DNA of 64,000 nucleotides. It comes from Streptomyces angustmyceticus. GTDB lineage: Bacteria > Actinomycetota > Actinomycetes > Streptomycetales > Streptomycetaceae. The position numbers and the translations under genes are program-made. A model generated the notes under the pieces. That model did no database searches, had not been told where the DNA came from, and saw only the letters and a program-made list of their open reading frames with translations. Positions 42,825 through 51,496 of this stretch are shown here, one piece after another; position 1 is the first letter of the stretch; each line of letters opens with the position of its first letter. The stretch lies in the NCBI RefSeq assembly GCF_019933235.1, contig NZ_CP082945.1:7539501-7603500 (forward strand), in the 5' to 3' direction.

Positions 42825-43532
42825 ATGACCGACGCAGAGACGTTCTCACCGCAGCGGCCGATCCGCGTGTTCCTGCTCGACGACCATGAAGTCGTCCGCC
42901 GCGGGGTGCAGGACCTGCTCGACGCCGAGCCCGACATCGAGGTGGTGGGCGACGCCGGTACGGCGGACCACGCGCTCGCCCGGGTCCCGGCGCTGCGGCC
43001 GGATGTCGCGGTCCTCGACGTACGGCTGCCGGACGGCGACGGCGTCTCCGTCTGCCGGGACCTCCGCTCGCGGCTGCCGGGGCTGGCCTGTCTGATGCTC
43101 ACGTCGTTCGACGACGACGATGCCCTGCTCGACGCGATCATGGCTGGGGCCGCCGGCTATGTGCTGAAGGAGATCAAGGGGTCCGATCTGGTCGCCGCGG
43201 TGCGCACGGTCGCCTCCGGCCGTTCCCTGCTCGACCCGGCGACGACATCGCGGCTGATGAGCACGCTGCGGGGCGAGGAGACGGACGAGGAGCCCGAGGC
43301 GGACGCCCTGTCGAGCCTGTCACCTCGGGAGAGGGAGATCCTCGGGCTGGTCGGCGAAGGGTTGACGAACCGGCAGATCGGCAAACGGCTCTATCTCTCC
43401 GAGAAGACCGTCAAGAACCACATCTCGCGTCTGCTGGCCAAACTCGGTGTGGAACGGCGCATCCAGGCGGCCGTCCTCGCCACCCAGGCCGCCCCGGCGC
43501 CGGACGCGCCCGCCGGCGGTCACCGCGACTGA
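42825..43532 (+). CDS. DevR/DosR-like NarL-family response regulator
   Basis: The 235-residue regulator has a receiver domain with acidic pair DD (residues 19-20), phosphoacceptor Asp65 in VAVLDVRLPDG, Ser94 within LTSFDDDD and Lys115 in GYVLKEIKG. A LuxR-type HTH (LSPREREILGLVGEGLTNRQ, then KTVKNHISRLLAKLGV) follows. The receiver features are those of mycobacterial DevR and S. coelicolor OsdR. The ATG at 42825 follows CGGAGGG. It is convergent with, and overlaps by 13 bp, the gene for its probable kinase. It likely controls the surrounding stress genes. Confidence 0.9.
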   Translation: MTDAETFSPQRPIRVFLLDDHEVVRRGVQDLLDAEPDIEVVGDAGTADHALARVPALRPDVAVLDVRLPDGDGVSVCRDLRSRLPGLACLMLTSFDDDDALLDAIMAGAAGYVLKEIKGSDLVAAVRTVASGRSLLDPATTSRLMSTLRGEETDEEPEADALSSLSPREREILGLVGEGLTNRQIGKRLYLSEKTVKNHISRLLAKLGVERRIQAAVLATQAAPAPDAPAGGHRD

Positions 43533-45268
43533 GCCGTGCCCGGCGGCCGTGCGTCGTCCCCAGGCAGCGGTACCCACCACACCAGGCGCGTGCCGCCTTC
43601 CGCCGGTGCGTCGACGGACATCTTCCCGCCCATGCTCTCCGCTCGCCCGGCCAGGTTGCGCAGGCCGCTGCGTCGCCCGTCACGGGGGATGCCCACGCCG
43701 TCGTCCTGGACCGTCAGCGTCAGCATCCGATCGCGTACGACCAGGGACACGTCCGCCGCACCGGCGTGCGCATGCTGCGCGGTGTTGGACAGCGCCTCGC
43801 CGAGCACGGCCAGCGCCTGCTCCGCGACCTCGGCCGGCACCTCCGTGTCGATGAGTCCCTCCATGCGCAGGGACGGCCGGAACCCCAGTGTGTCGGCGGC
43901 CCGTTCCACCGAGGTCGTCATGCGGACCCGCATGCCGTGAGCGGCCCGCCGCGCGTCATGACCGCGGAGGCCGAATATGGTGGACCGGATGATTTTGATG
44001 GTCTCGTCCAGGTCGTCCACGGCCCGGATCAGCCGTTCGCCGGCCTCGGGGTGATCGACGAAACGCAGCGCGCTCTGCAGGGTCATACCGGTGGCGAAGA
44101 GCCGTTGGATGGCCAGATCGTGCAGGTCACGGGCGATGCGCTCATGGTCCCTGAGCAGCGTCAGCTGTTCGGCGTCGCGCCGTTGGTCGGCCATCTCCAT
44201 GGCGAGGGCGCCCTGGCCGGCGAACGTCAGCAACGGCGCGGTCTCCGGCTCGGTGAAGGGGCTGCGGCCGTGGAGCCGGGCCAGCGACAGCACACCGCGT
44301 ACCCGCTCGCCGGTCATCATCGGCACGGCGACCGCGGGCCCCAGACCCGTCCAGCGGGGCGGGCCGATGGTGATGCGGGGGTCGTGCTCGACGTCGAGGC
44401 TGATCAGGGTGCTACGGGCGGTGAGAGCCGCCCCGACGAACGATCCGTGGCGGGGGAGGACCAGTCCCCGGTGCGCCTCGGCATCCACGCCGACCGCGAG
44501 TGCCACGCTCAGGTTGTCGCCGTCGACCGGCAGCGCCAGCACTCCGAGGTCGGCGGAGAGGATACGCACCGCATGGTCGACGATCATCTTCAGCACGTCG
44601 GTGCCGCCCGCCCCGGGCAGCAGACCGGCGACGATCTCACCGTTCGCCTCCAGCCACCGCTGGCGATAGCGGGACTCCTCGTACAGCCGGGCATGGTCGA
44701 TGGCCACACCGGCCGCGACGGCCAGCGTCGACAGCACGGTCTCGTCCTGGGCGTCGAACTGTCCGCCACCACGTTTCTCGGTGAGGTAGAGGTTGCCGAA
44801 GACCTTGTCGCGGACCCGGATCGGCACCCCGAGAAACGTGTGCATCGGCGGGTGGTTCGGCGGGAATCCGTACGACGCGCGGTGCGCGCCCAGTTCGGCC
44901 AGGCGCAGCGGTGCGGGATGACGGATCAGTTCCCCGAGAATGCCGTGACCGGCCGGCAGGGGGCCGATGGCACGAGCCTGCTCCTCGGAGATCCCGACCG
45001 GAAGGAACTGGGCGAGCCGGTCGTCCTCCCCGATCACGCCGAGCGCCCCGTACTCGGCGTCCACGAGGGCGACGGCCGCTTCGACGATGCGGCGCAGCAC
45101 CTGCGACAGCTCCAGCCCCCTGCCCACGGACAGGATCGCTTCGAGCAGGAGCGAAGGCGGTCCGCCGGCTTCTCCTTCCACCGTCCGGAGCCGCTCTTGC
45201 AGGTCGTCCGGCAGCGCGCTCAGACGCACCTGAGCGTCCTCGGCTCGGTCAGGTCCCTCGTCGCCCAC
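43520..45268 (-). CDS. DevS/DosT-like GAF-domain sensor histidine kinase
   Basis: The 582-residue kinase has two GAF domains (about 60-200 and 225-370; the first includes YGALGVIGEDDRLAQFLPVG and HTFLGVPIRVRDKVFGNLYL), a HisKA_3 helix with phospho-His in RIARDLHDLAIQRLFATGM, and an HATPase domain (ALSNTAQHAHA, DDGVGIP). The architecture equals mycobacterial DevS/DosT, whose first GAF binds heme and senses O2, NO or CO. Heme binding here is possible but unproven. The start is GTG at 45268 after GGAGGG. The frame is open far upstream, but that part is non-family. Confidence 0.9.
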   Translation of the reverse strand: MGDEGPDRAEDAQVRLSALPDDLQERLRTVEGEAGGPPSLLLEAILSVGRGLELSQVLRRIVEAAVALVDAEYGALGVIGEDDRLAQFLPVGISEEQARAIGPLPAGHGILGELIRHPAPLRLAELGAHRASYGFPPNHPPMHTFLGVPIRVRDKVFGNLYLTEKRGGGQFDAQDETVLSTLAVAAGVAIDHARLYEESRYRQRWLEANGEIVAGLLPGAGGTDVLKMIVDHAVRILSADLGVLALPVDGDNLSVALAVGVDAEAHRGLVLPRHGSFVGAALTARSTLISLDVEHDPRITIGPPRWTGLGPAVAVPMMTGERVRGVLSLARLHGRSPFTEPETAPLLTFAGQGALAMEMADQRRDAEQLTLLRDHERIARDLHDLAIQRLFATGMTLQSALRFVDHPEAGERLIRAVDDLDETIKIIRSTIFGLRGHDARRAAHGMRVRMTTSVERAADTLGFRPSLRMEGLIDTEVPAEVAEQALAVLGEALSNTAQHAHAGAADVSLVVRDRMLTLTVQDDGVGIPRDGRRSGLRNLAGRAESMGGKMSVDAPAEGGTRLVWWVPLPGDDARPPGTAQSR

Positions 45269-45447
45269 GACACCCTCCGCGGTGGCCGCCCGGGGCGCGG
45301 CCCCACACTCCACGGTACTGACCGCGGGGGGACGAGCACCTCGGGACGAGAACCGGGCCTGCCTGGGAAGGACACCTCGCGCGGCGCCCACAGCGCCGCG
45401 GGCAGCGGACCGGAGAGCGCCGCCCGGACCGCCCGTGCGGAGGTCCG

Positions 45448-46128
45448 TCAAGCGGGCACTCCGCGCCCTTCGGCCGAGCGGGCGGCCACGGCGGGCTTCA
45501 GGTCCTCGGAGACCGAGACGACGCCGTCGACGCCGGCACACATCCGGACGAGCACGGGGACGAGGAGCGGCTCCTCCACCGAGCCGTGCAGGGCCACCTG
45601 CCCCCGGACGACGTCGGCGGTCACACCTGCCGCGCCCAGACGCGTGGTACGGCCGAGGATCTCCCGGGATATCTCCTCCTGGATCGCCTTGTCCCGGCGG
45701 AGGAAGACGCGCAGCAGATCGCTGCGGCTGACGATGCCCAGCAGCCTCTCCGTCTCGTCGACGACGGGCAGCCGCTTCACGTTCTGCACCTCCATCAGCC
45801 GTGCCGCCTCCACGACGGTCCATTGCGGATGAGCACAGACCGCCGGAGCGGACATCAGCTCCCCGGCGGTGCGGCCCTCGGACCGGGCCCGTTCCCACGC
45901 CTCGAGGTGGGGCAGCGGCGTCCGGCCGGAGAGATCGGACTGGTCGGCCGCCTTCCGCAGCAGGTCGGCCTCCGAGACGATCCCGGCCGGCCTGCCGAGG
46001 CCGTCGAGTACCGGCACGGCGCTCACCGCGTGGTCGGTGAGGATCCGCGCGATGTCCTTGAACGGTGTGTCGAGCTGCACGCTCACGACCTTCCTCGTCA
46101 TGAGCTCGCCTATCGTGCGGTGTTCCAT
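45448..46128 (-). CDS. CBS-domain pair plus BON domain protein (copy 4)
   Basis: The 226-residue paralog of the three upstream CBS-BON proteins contains IGELMTRKVVSVQLDTPFKD, AVPVLDGLGRPAGIVSEADL, NVKRLPVVDETERLLGIVSR and a BON-like C-terminal part. The ATG at 46128 follows AAAGGAGCC. It diverges from the Acg-type nitroreductase across a region with several palindromes. Confidence 0.87.
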   Translation of the reverse strand: MEHRTIGELMTRKVVSVQLDTPFKDIARILTDHAVSAVPVLDGLGRPAGIVSEADLLRKAADQSDLSGRTPLPHLEAWERARSEGRTAGELMSAPAVCAHPQWTVVEAARLMEVQNVKRLPVVDETERLLGIVSRSDLLRVFLRRDKAIQEEISREILGRTTRLGAAGVTADVVRGQVALHGSVEEPLLVPVLVRMCAGVDGVVSVSEDLKPAVAARSAEGRGVPA

Positions 46129-46209
46129 CTCCGGCTCCTTTCCCCGTGACGGACGACGCCTGCCCCCGCCCCTCCAGCGTGGCCGGTGCCGGAGAGCTTT
46201 CGGCATGAG

Positions 46210-46283
46210 CCACTCGGTCCCTTTCGGGCGTCCGGCAGGCCCGAAAGGGACCGAGTGGCCCGGGGCACGGGACCTATGGCCCC
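46210..46283. promoter_or_regulatory. 20-bp inverted repeat overlapping candidate DevR-type operators
   Basis: Perfect 20-bp arms (46210-46229 and 46239-46258) surround a 9-nt loop. GGGACCGAGTGGCCCG (46247-46262) overlaps the right arm. GGGACCTATGGCCCC (46269-46283) follows about 21 bp further on. The region lies between divergent start codons, so regulation is more likely than termination. Confidence 0.6.
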
Positions 46284-46360
46284 TGACACGGGCGGAACGG
46301 CCCCAGCACGCTGGAAGGAGTCCGCCGATCCACGGCCCTTGCCCCGTCAGGGAGGCCCCG

Positions 46361-47353
46361 GTGTTCACCAAGACCCTCGACGACATGCTGGTGAAGACCC
46401 TCGTCGCCGACGCCGTCACCGCGCCGTCCATGCACAACGCCCAGCCCTGGCACTTCGGCTACGCCCGCGGCACCCGTACGTTCACCCTCTCCGCCGACCT
46501 CGAACGCGCGATGCCGCACGCCGACCCCACGACCCGGGGCCTGCACCTGGGCTGCGGAGCCGCGCTGCTGAACCTGCGCGTGTCCGCCTCGCACGCCGGC
46601 CATCGCACCTCGACGACCCTCCTCCCCGACCCGCACGCCCCGGCGCTCCTGGCCGCCGTGCGGCTGGACGACCCGCACGAGCGCACGGACGAGTTCCTCG
46701 CCGGCCTGCATCCCGCCCTCCGCAACCGCCACACCAGCCGCGCCCCCCTCTCGGAGCGCCGGATCCCGGAACACCTCCGCTCCGCTCTCGTCGAGGCCGC
46801 GGCCCGGGAAGGGGCACAGCTGAGTTTCCTGACCACCCCGCACCTCGAAACCGTGCTGGACCTGATCACGCATGCCGAGGGCTACAACCGGATGGACGAA
46901 GGCCGCGAGGCCGAACAGCGCCGTTGGACCCGCGACACCGCTGCCGAGCCGGCCGTCGACGACGGCATCCCGGACTACGCCTTCGGCCCCCGCAAGCGCA
47001 CCGGCTCGGCCCCCCTCAGGGACTTCGCCGGCCGGGGCACCGTCCCCGACCGCGCCGCTGCCGACTTCGAGGTGCGCCCCCAACTGGCCCTGCTCAGCAC
47101 CCCGTACGACACTCCGGCCGACTGGCTGCGCGCCGGTCAGGCACTGGAACGCGTCCTGCTCCTGGCCACCCTCCAGGGGCTGGCCGGCTCCTTCGCGACG
47201 CAGCCCGTCGAATGGCCGGACCTGCGCTGGATCCTGCGCGACCCGCAGTCCGGCACCGGAAATATGCACATGATCCTGCGCCTGGGGTACGGCCCCCAGG
47301 GGCCCAGGACCCCGCGCCGCCCGGTGGACCAGGTGCTGACGATCGAGCCGTGA
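46361..47353 (+). CDS. Acg-family nitroreductase-like protein
   Basis: The 330-residue protein resembles the Acg/Rv2032 family of DosR-regulon nitroreductase-like proteins: TAPSMHNAQPWHFGYARGTR at the N terminus, RNRHTSRAPLSERRIP centrally, and LLLATLQGLAGSFATQPVEW near the end. Acg proteins may sequester flavin rather than act as classical nitroreductases. The start is GTG at 46361 with GGGAGG upstream. Confidence 0.88.
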   Translation: MFTKTLDDMLVKTLVADAVTAPSMHNAQPWHFGYARGTRTFTLSADLERAMPHADPTTRGLHLGCGAALLNLRVSASHAGHRTSTTLLPDPHAPALLAAVRLDDPHERTDEFLAGLHPALRNRHTSRAPLSERRIPEHLRSALVEAAAREGAQLSFLTTPHLETVLDLITHAEGYNRMDEGREAEQRRWTRDTAAEPAVDDGIPDYAFGPRKRTGSAPLRDFAGRGTVPDRAAADFEVRPQLALLSTPYDTPADWLRAGQALERVLLLATLQGLAGSFATQPVEWPDLRWILRDPQSGTGNMHMILRLGYGPQGPRTPRRPVDQVLTIEP

Positions 47354-47443
47354 CGTCCGGTGGGGGAGCGAAGCGGAGGCGGCAGCCGTCACACGGCCTG
47401 ATCCTCCAGGCCGGCTTCCCTCGTCGCCGGGCGATTCCTGAAG

Positions 47444-48181
47444 GTGCCTGCATCGCCCCGGGACGCCGACCCGGCACGGCTCATCGGCGACGAACGGCTG
47501 CCCTGCGGACGCCTGGTCAGCCACGTCTGGGAGCAGACCCGCGCCGGCAGCGATCAGCCCGACGCCCACACGGCCGACTGCCCGTACTGCCAGCAGGCAA
47601 CCGAGGGTCTGACAGCCCTGGACGCCACCACCCGCTCCCTGCGGGCGGAGCGGCCCAGCGCCCGCACGGTCGCCGACCGGGTCGTGCGCGCCGTACGCGC
47701 GAAGGCCCGCCTCGGCCGGACGCTGCCCCTGGACGACCCCGCACACGAACTGCGGATCGCGGAAACCGCCGTGGCCAAGATCCTGCGCCGCGCCGCCGAC
47801 CGGATCCCCGGAGTACGCGCCGCCAGCTGCCGCCTGACCCCTGACGAGACCGGCACCACCGTGACGATCACCATGACCCTCGCCGCCACCCTCGACCACC
47901 CCCTTCCCGGCCGAGCCACCCAGGTGCGCCGGGCCGTCGCCGACGCCTCGGCACGCGAGATCGGCCTCGCCGTCAGCAACCACGCCGGCCACACACCCGA
48001 ATCCGACGCCTGGCGCCTCGAAGTCCGCTGCGTGGTCGACGCACGACGCCGTGCCCTCGACATCGCACGCGATGTCCGCGAGAGCATCCGAGCAGCCGTC
48101 GGCCCGCAGTTGAACGCCCGTGGGGGAACAGCAAGCGTCACCATCGTCGGGGGCACGGGGGGGGCGGCAGCGCCCGGGTAA
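47444..48181 (+). CDS. Asp23/Gls24-family protein with N-terminal Cys motif
   Basis: The 245-residue protein has an N-terminal segment with HTADCPYCQQATEGL, resembling zinc-binding anti-sigma-like heads. Two Asp23/Gls24-like regions follow (RIPGVRAASCRLTPDETGTT, VTITMTLAATLDHPLPGRAT; later WRLEVRCVVDARRRALDIAR). Asp23 proteins are membrane-associated, envelope-stress-linked factors. The start is GTG at 47444, with a weak ribosome site. It lies 90 bp after the Acg gene and could be co-transcribed. Confidence 0.75.
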   Translation: MPASPRDADPARLIGDERLPCGRLVSHVWEQTRAGSDQPDAHTADCPYCQQATEGLTALDATTRSLRAERPSARTVADRVVRAVRAKARLGRTLPLDDPAHELRIAETAVAKILRRAADRIPGVRAASCRLTPDETGTTVTITMTLAATLDHPLPGRATQVRRAVADASAREIGLAVSNHAGHTPESDAWRLEVRCVVDARRRALDIARDVRESIRAAVGPQLNARGGTASVTIVGGTGGAAAPG

Positions 48182-48205
48182 GGAGCACGCTCCTCCGGGT
48201 GCTCC
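48182..48205 (+). terminator. Hairpin after the Asp23/Gls24-family gene
   Basis: GGAGCAC (48182-48188) pairs with GTGCTCC (48199-48205) immediately after the stop codon. Confidence 0.55.
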
Positions 48206-48273
48206 CCTCGGCGGGTGCACCCGCAGTCGCCCCGCCCCCGTGGGCGAGCGCGGTGGCGGGCTCGGGTGCGCCT

Positions 48274-49572
48274 TCAGGATGTGCTGGTCTGCTGGTTGTC
48301 GGTCCTGCTGCCGGCGTAGGGGGCGTCGGGGGCGGGCCAGTCCAGGCACAGCACGGTCGCGTCATCGTGCGGGTCGTGGTTCGAGAGTTCCAGGACGGTT
48401 TCGGTGAAGAGGCGTACGGCGTCGCGGGGATGCCACTCGCCGCTCCGCCGGAGCAGTTCGCTCAGGTCGGCTTCGGTCGCGTGGGGCTCCAGCATGCCGT
48501 CGGTGAGCAGGACCAACCGGTCGCCTTCGCGCAGGTCGAGGCTCTGGACGCGATAACCCGGGTTCGGGGTGACGCCGAAGGGCAGGTCGACCAGGGGAGC
48601 GATCTCCTCGACTTGCCCGTCGCGCAGGCGCAGCGGCCAGACGTGGCCGGCGTTGACGAAGGTGGTCCGGCCGGTGTCGAGATCGAGGCGCAGCAGTTGT
48701 CCGGTCGCCATGACCTGGCCACCGTGCCGGATGACGGCCTGGCGTACCTGTTCCGACTGGTCGTCGAATGCCTGGTGTGCTCGGTCGGCGTAGTCCGCGA
48801 CGGCCTGGTGGGCATCCTGGGCCTGGTCGAGGAGGCTGCTGCCGGCCCGGCGGGCGTTGCGCAGGGCTCCGACGACCATGGTCGCCAGCAGTGCCGCCTG
48901 TACATCGTGTCCCATGGCGTCGGTCAGGGACAGGTGCAGGGCATGGCGGTCGAGCGTGTAGTCGAAGGTGTCCCCGCCGATGTCGGCAGCCGGCTCCATT
49001 GCTCCGGCGACGATGAACCGGCCGGTGTCGCAGGTGAAGGAGTCGGGGAGCAGGCGGTGCTGGATCTCGGCGGCCAGCGACAGGCGTGTGGTGCGACGGC
49101 CCCATTCGTACAGATCGGTGAAGCGGCGATTGACGATCACTACATAGGCGAGCGCATGGGCGGCATCGACGACGAGTTGCATCGTCTGGCGGTCGGGTCG
49201 GGCGGGCACTGTCAGTTCCAGCAGGCCGATCGCATCCCCGCGGTCGGACACCGGCGCGATGACCTGGAAGAGGTCCACTCCGCCCGCTCCCGGTCGCTCG
49301 CCGCTCGCCACATGGACCTGCTGGGAACGGACCACTCGTTCGTAGACCGAGCCGCGCAGCTGGATTCGCTGCGGCGTTGTCGGCCCGCCCTCCGCGGCGG
49401 CCCCGGTCAGCCGTACGACGGCCTGGCCGCCGAGGTCTGTGATCAGGAAGGACACCTCGGTCGCGGCAAGCCTTCTCGCCAGCAGCTGGGCCAGCACGGA
49501 CACGGCCGTCTCCGGGGGCGCCGACTCCACTGATCTCAACAACTCGCCCAACCACGCCCGCTCATCTGCCAC
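48274..49572 (-). CDS. GAF-PP2C (SpoIIE/RsbU-type) serine phosphatase
   Basis: The 432-residue protein has a GAF-like sensory region (about 30-150) and a SpoIIE phosphatase domain. The phosphatase domain contains SLAAEIQHRLLPDSF, the metal Asp in AADIGGDTFDYTLD, and further acidic motifs in LLTDGMLEPHA and HDDATVLCLDW. Such enzymes dephosphorylate anti-sigma antagonists in partner-switching stress control. The start is GTG at 49572 after AAGGAGG. It sits at the right end of the stress island. Confidence 0.92.
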   Translation of the reverse strand: MADERAWLGELLRSVESAPPETAVSVLAQLLARRLAATEVSFLITDLGGQAVVRLTGAAAEGGPTTPQRIQLRGSVYERVVRSQQVHVASGERPGAGGVDLFQVIAPVSDRGDAIGLLELTVPARPDRQTMQLVVDAAHALAYVVIVNRRFTDLYEWGRRTTRLSLAAEIQHRLLPDSFTCDTGRFIVAGAMEPAADIGGDTFDYTLDRHALHLSLTDAMGHDVQAALLATMVVGALRNARRAGSSLLDQAQDAHQAVADYADRAHQAFDDQSEQVRQAVIRHGGQVMATGQLLRLDLDTGRTTFVNAGHVWPLRLRDGQVEEIAPLVDLPFGVTPNPGYRVQSLDLREGDRLVLLTDGMLEPHATEADLSELLRRSGEWHPRDAVRLFTETVLELSNHDPHDDATVLCLDWPAPDAPYAGSRTDNQQTSTS

Positions 49573-50102
49573 GCGGCGTACCTCCTTGGCGATATGTGTC
49601 TGTTATGGGAAGAATATCTCCTTCGTGTTGGTAATGGTCGCAGCGTGACGGCCCCGAGTCGGTCAGGCCCGGACGGGCCGACTGGATCGTGGGGAGTGTG
49701 GATTCCACAGGGGGCCGTGGGCCGGCTCGGCAGCGGCTGCCGCGCTGCCATCGGTGGGCCCGCTGATCCCAGCGCTCGGGAGCGCCACGGCCGGTAGCGG
49801 GTGCGCGCCGGGCCGAGACGCCATCGGCGGCGGGTTGCTCCTTGTCCGGGTACGGGTGGACCACGGGCCACCGCCGATGGCGACCAGGTCGGCGTCGGGA
49901 GCCGCAGGCGAACCGGTGCGGGACGGCGTCTCGGCCATGAGCTGTTCCGGCGCTGTGAGGTCCGTACGCACGCGGCGAGTTGGTCCATCACAAGGCCGGC
50001 GGTGACGATCCAGGGCGCGTATCCGTGCCAACCATCCGACGCGGCCGAGCCGCCGTGTCGAGCGCGGCCCGCGACGACGCGCGAGGCCGGCGCCCGGCGG
50101 CG
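49573..50102. other. Intergenic stretch between the stress island and polyketide locus
   Basis: No convincing gene is seen. The first 70 bp are AT-richer, as expected for the phosphatase promoter. GGCCCGGACGGGCC (49666-49679) is a compact inverted repeat. Confidence 0.5.
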
Positions 50103-50321
50103 CTACTCGGCCACGTAGGTGCACCCCGACCAGACGAACACCTGGAGCGTGTGGCCGTCCTGCCGGACGCGTTCCGGCGTCGGCTCGAAGTGCTCGTAGC
50201 GGTTGCCGCAGAGCAGTTTGAGCGGAGAGGTCGTGTCCGGTACGTAGCGGACCCGCTCCTCGTCTGCGACGTAGGTGGTGGGGCCCCCACGAAGCAGTGC
50301 GTTCATTTCGTTCATCAGCAT
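50103..50321 (-). CDS. DUF5988-like small protein
   Basis: The 72-residue protein (NALLRGGPTTYVADEERVRY to NRYEHFEPTPERVRQDGHTL and CTYVAE) matches the pattern of small DUF5988 proteins found beside NRPS/PKS genes in Streptomyces (recalled, not searched). The function is unknown. The ATG at 50321 begins just after GAAGGGC. A site matching the PimM consensus lies 92 bp upstream, suggesting it is co-regulated with the PKS gene. Confidence 0.7.
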   Translation of the reverse strand: MLMNEMNALLRGGPTTYVADEERVRYVPDTTSPLKLLCGNRYEHFEPTPERVRQDGHTLQVFVWSGCTYVAE

Positions 50322-50412
50322 GGTCAACTGCCCTTCTCCGAGCCCGTTCGACTGCGTAACGACCGATGTTCGGCGTGACGGTTCGCTGCCCGTCATTGGA
50401 GCAGGGCCGACG

Positions 50413-50428
50413 CTCGGGAAATCCCTAA
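50413..50428. promoter_or_regulatory. PimM-type PAS-LuxR operator upstream of the DUF5988-like gene
   Basis: CTCGGGAAATCCCTAA matches the known PAS-LuxR consensus CTVGGGAWWTCCCBAG at 15 of 16 positions. It lies in the 370-bp divergent gap between the DUF5988-like and phosphopantetheinyl transferase genes, which otherwise shows only a TAGTCT -10-like box at 50605. Confidence 0.75.
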
Positions 50429-50691
50429 AGCGCCCGGCCCCGGGAACCATCGCCACGGGTGCGGTCACCTGAGCCCGCCAGGAGGACGGCCCCTGCCCCG
50501 CCCGGCGGAGCCGGACGACCCCGCGCGAACGGGAAAGTCTGGTCGATTCCCCGGGACTTGAGGCGCGGCCGCCCACTGCGGTGGTCCCGTCCGGGGGCGC
50601 GATCTAGTCTCGGCCCACAGCGCCGTGCGTGCCGCTCGGCACCGGCGCCCACGAAGGCGCCCGCACAGGGGCAAGGACAGGAGGTACCGCT

Positions 50692-51408
50692 GTGATCGAC
50701 GAGTTACTGCCGGAGCCGGTGTCCGCGGCGGAGGTCTTCGGCACACCGCCGGCCGCGGCGCTCCTGCCGGAGGAGGAGCCCCTCGTCGCCCGCGCGGTCG
50801 CCAAGCGCACCCGGGAGTTCGCGGCGGGCCGCTGGTGTGCCCGCCGGGCGATGGCCGGTCTCGGTTCGCCGCCCGTCCCGATCCTGCCGGGACCACGCGG
50901 GGAGCCGCGCTGGCCGTCCGGGCTCGTCGGCGCCATCACCCACTGCGAGGGATACGCCGCCGCGGTGGTCGCACGGTCCACGGAGGTGCTCGCCCTGGGC
51001 ATCGACGCCGAGCCGGCGAAGCCGCTGCCGGACGGGGTCCTGGAGGCCGTGGCGCTGCCCGGGGAACGCGCCGCACTTCCCCAGAGCCCTTATGGCGCAC
51101 CGCCGTTGCCCTGGGACCGGCTGCTGTTCAGCGCCAAGGAGTCGGTGTACAAGGCGTGGTTCCCGATGACCCGCCGGCCGCTGGAATTCGAGGACGCATG
51201 GCTCTCCTTCGACCCGGACCACGGGACCTTCACCGCGCGGCTGCTGGTGCCCGGGTGGCGGCTGGGCGATTCCGTACTGACCGGCTTCCAGGGACGCTGG
51301 GCCGTGCGGGCGGGCCTGGTCATGACCGCGGTGGCCGTCCCCGCCGGCCAAGCAGGACGGCCGGGCCCGGCGCCCGGAGCCGGGGCCGCGACGGGGGCGA
51401 CGCGGTGA
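50692..51408 (+). CDS. 4'-phosphopantetheinyl transferase
   Basis: The 238-residue Sfp/EntD-type transferase has KRTREFAAGRWCARRAMAGL, the magnesium-binding GIDAEPAKPL and the catalytic FSAKESVYKAWFP. It should convert apo-acyl carrier proteins to holo form, and its location implies service to the downstream PKS. The start is GTG at 50692 with AGGAGG upstream. The C-terminal 20 residues are Gly/Ala/Pro-rich and probably disordered. Confidence 0.95.
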   Translation: MIDELLPEPVSAAEVFGTPPAAALLPEEEPLVARAVAKRTREFAAGRWCARRAMAGLGSPPVPILPGPRGEPRWPSGLVGAITHCEGYAAAVVARSTEVLALGIDAEPAKPLPDGVLEAVALPGERAALPQSPYGAPPLPWDRLLFSAKESVYKAWFPMTRRPLEFEDAWLSFDPDHGTFTARLLVPGWRLGDSVLTGFQGRWAVRAGLVMTAVAVPAGQAGRPGPAPGAGAATGATR

Positions 51409-51496
51409 CGGGCGGCTGCCGCGCCACGGCCGGCGGGGGCGGGACATGGCGACCGCTCCCCGCGGGACGGTGCGCAGACGCGTTACGGGCCGGACG

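Noticed and set aside
46210..46258. Rho-independent terminator
   Set aside because: It lies between two divergent start codons, where no transcript should end, and overlaps candidate operators.
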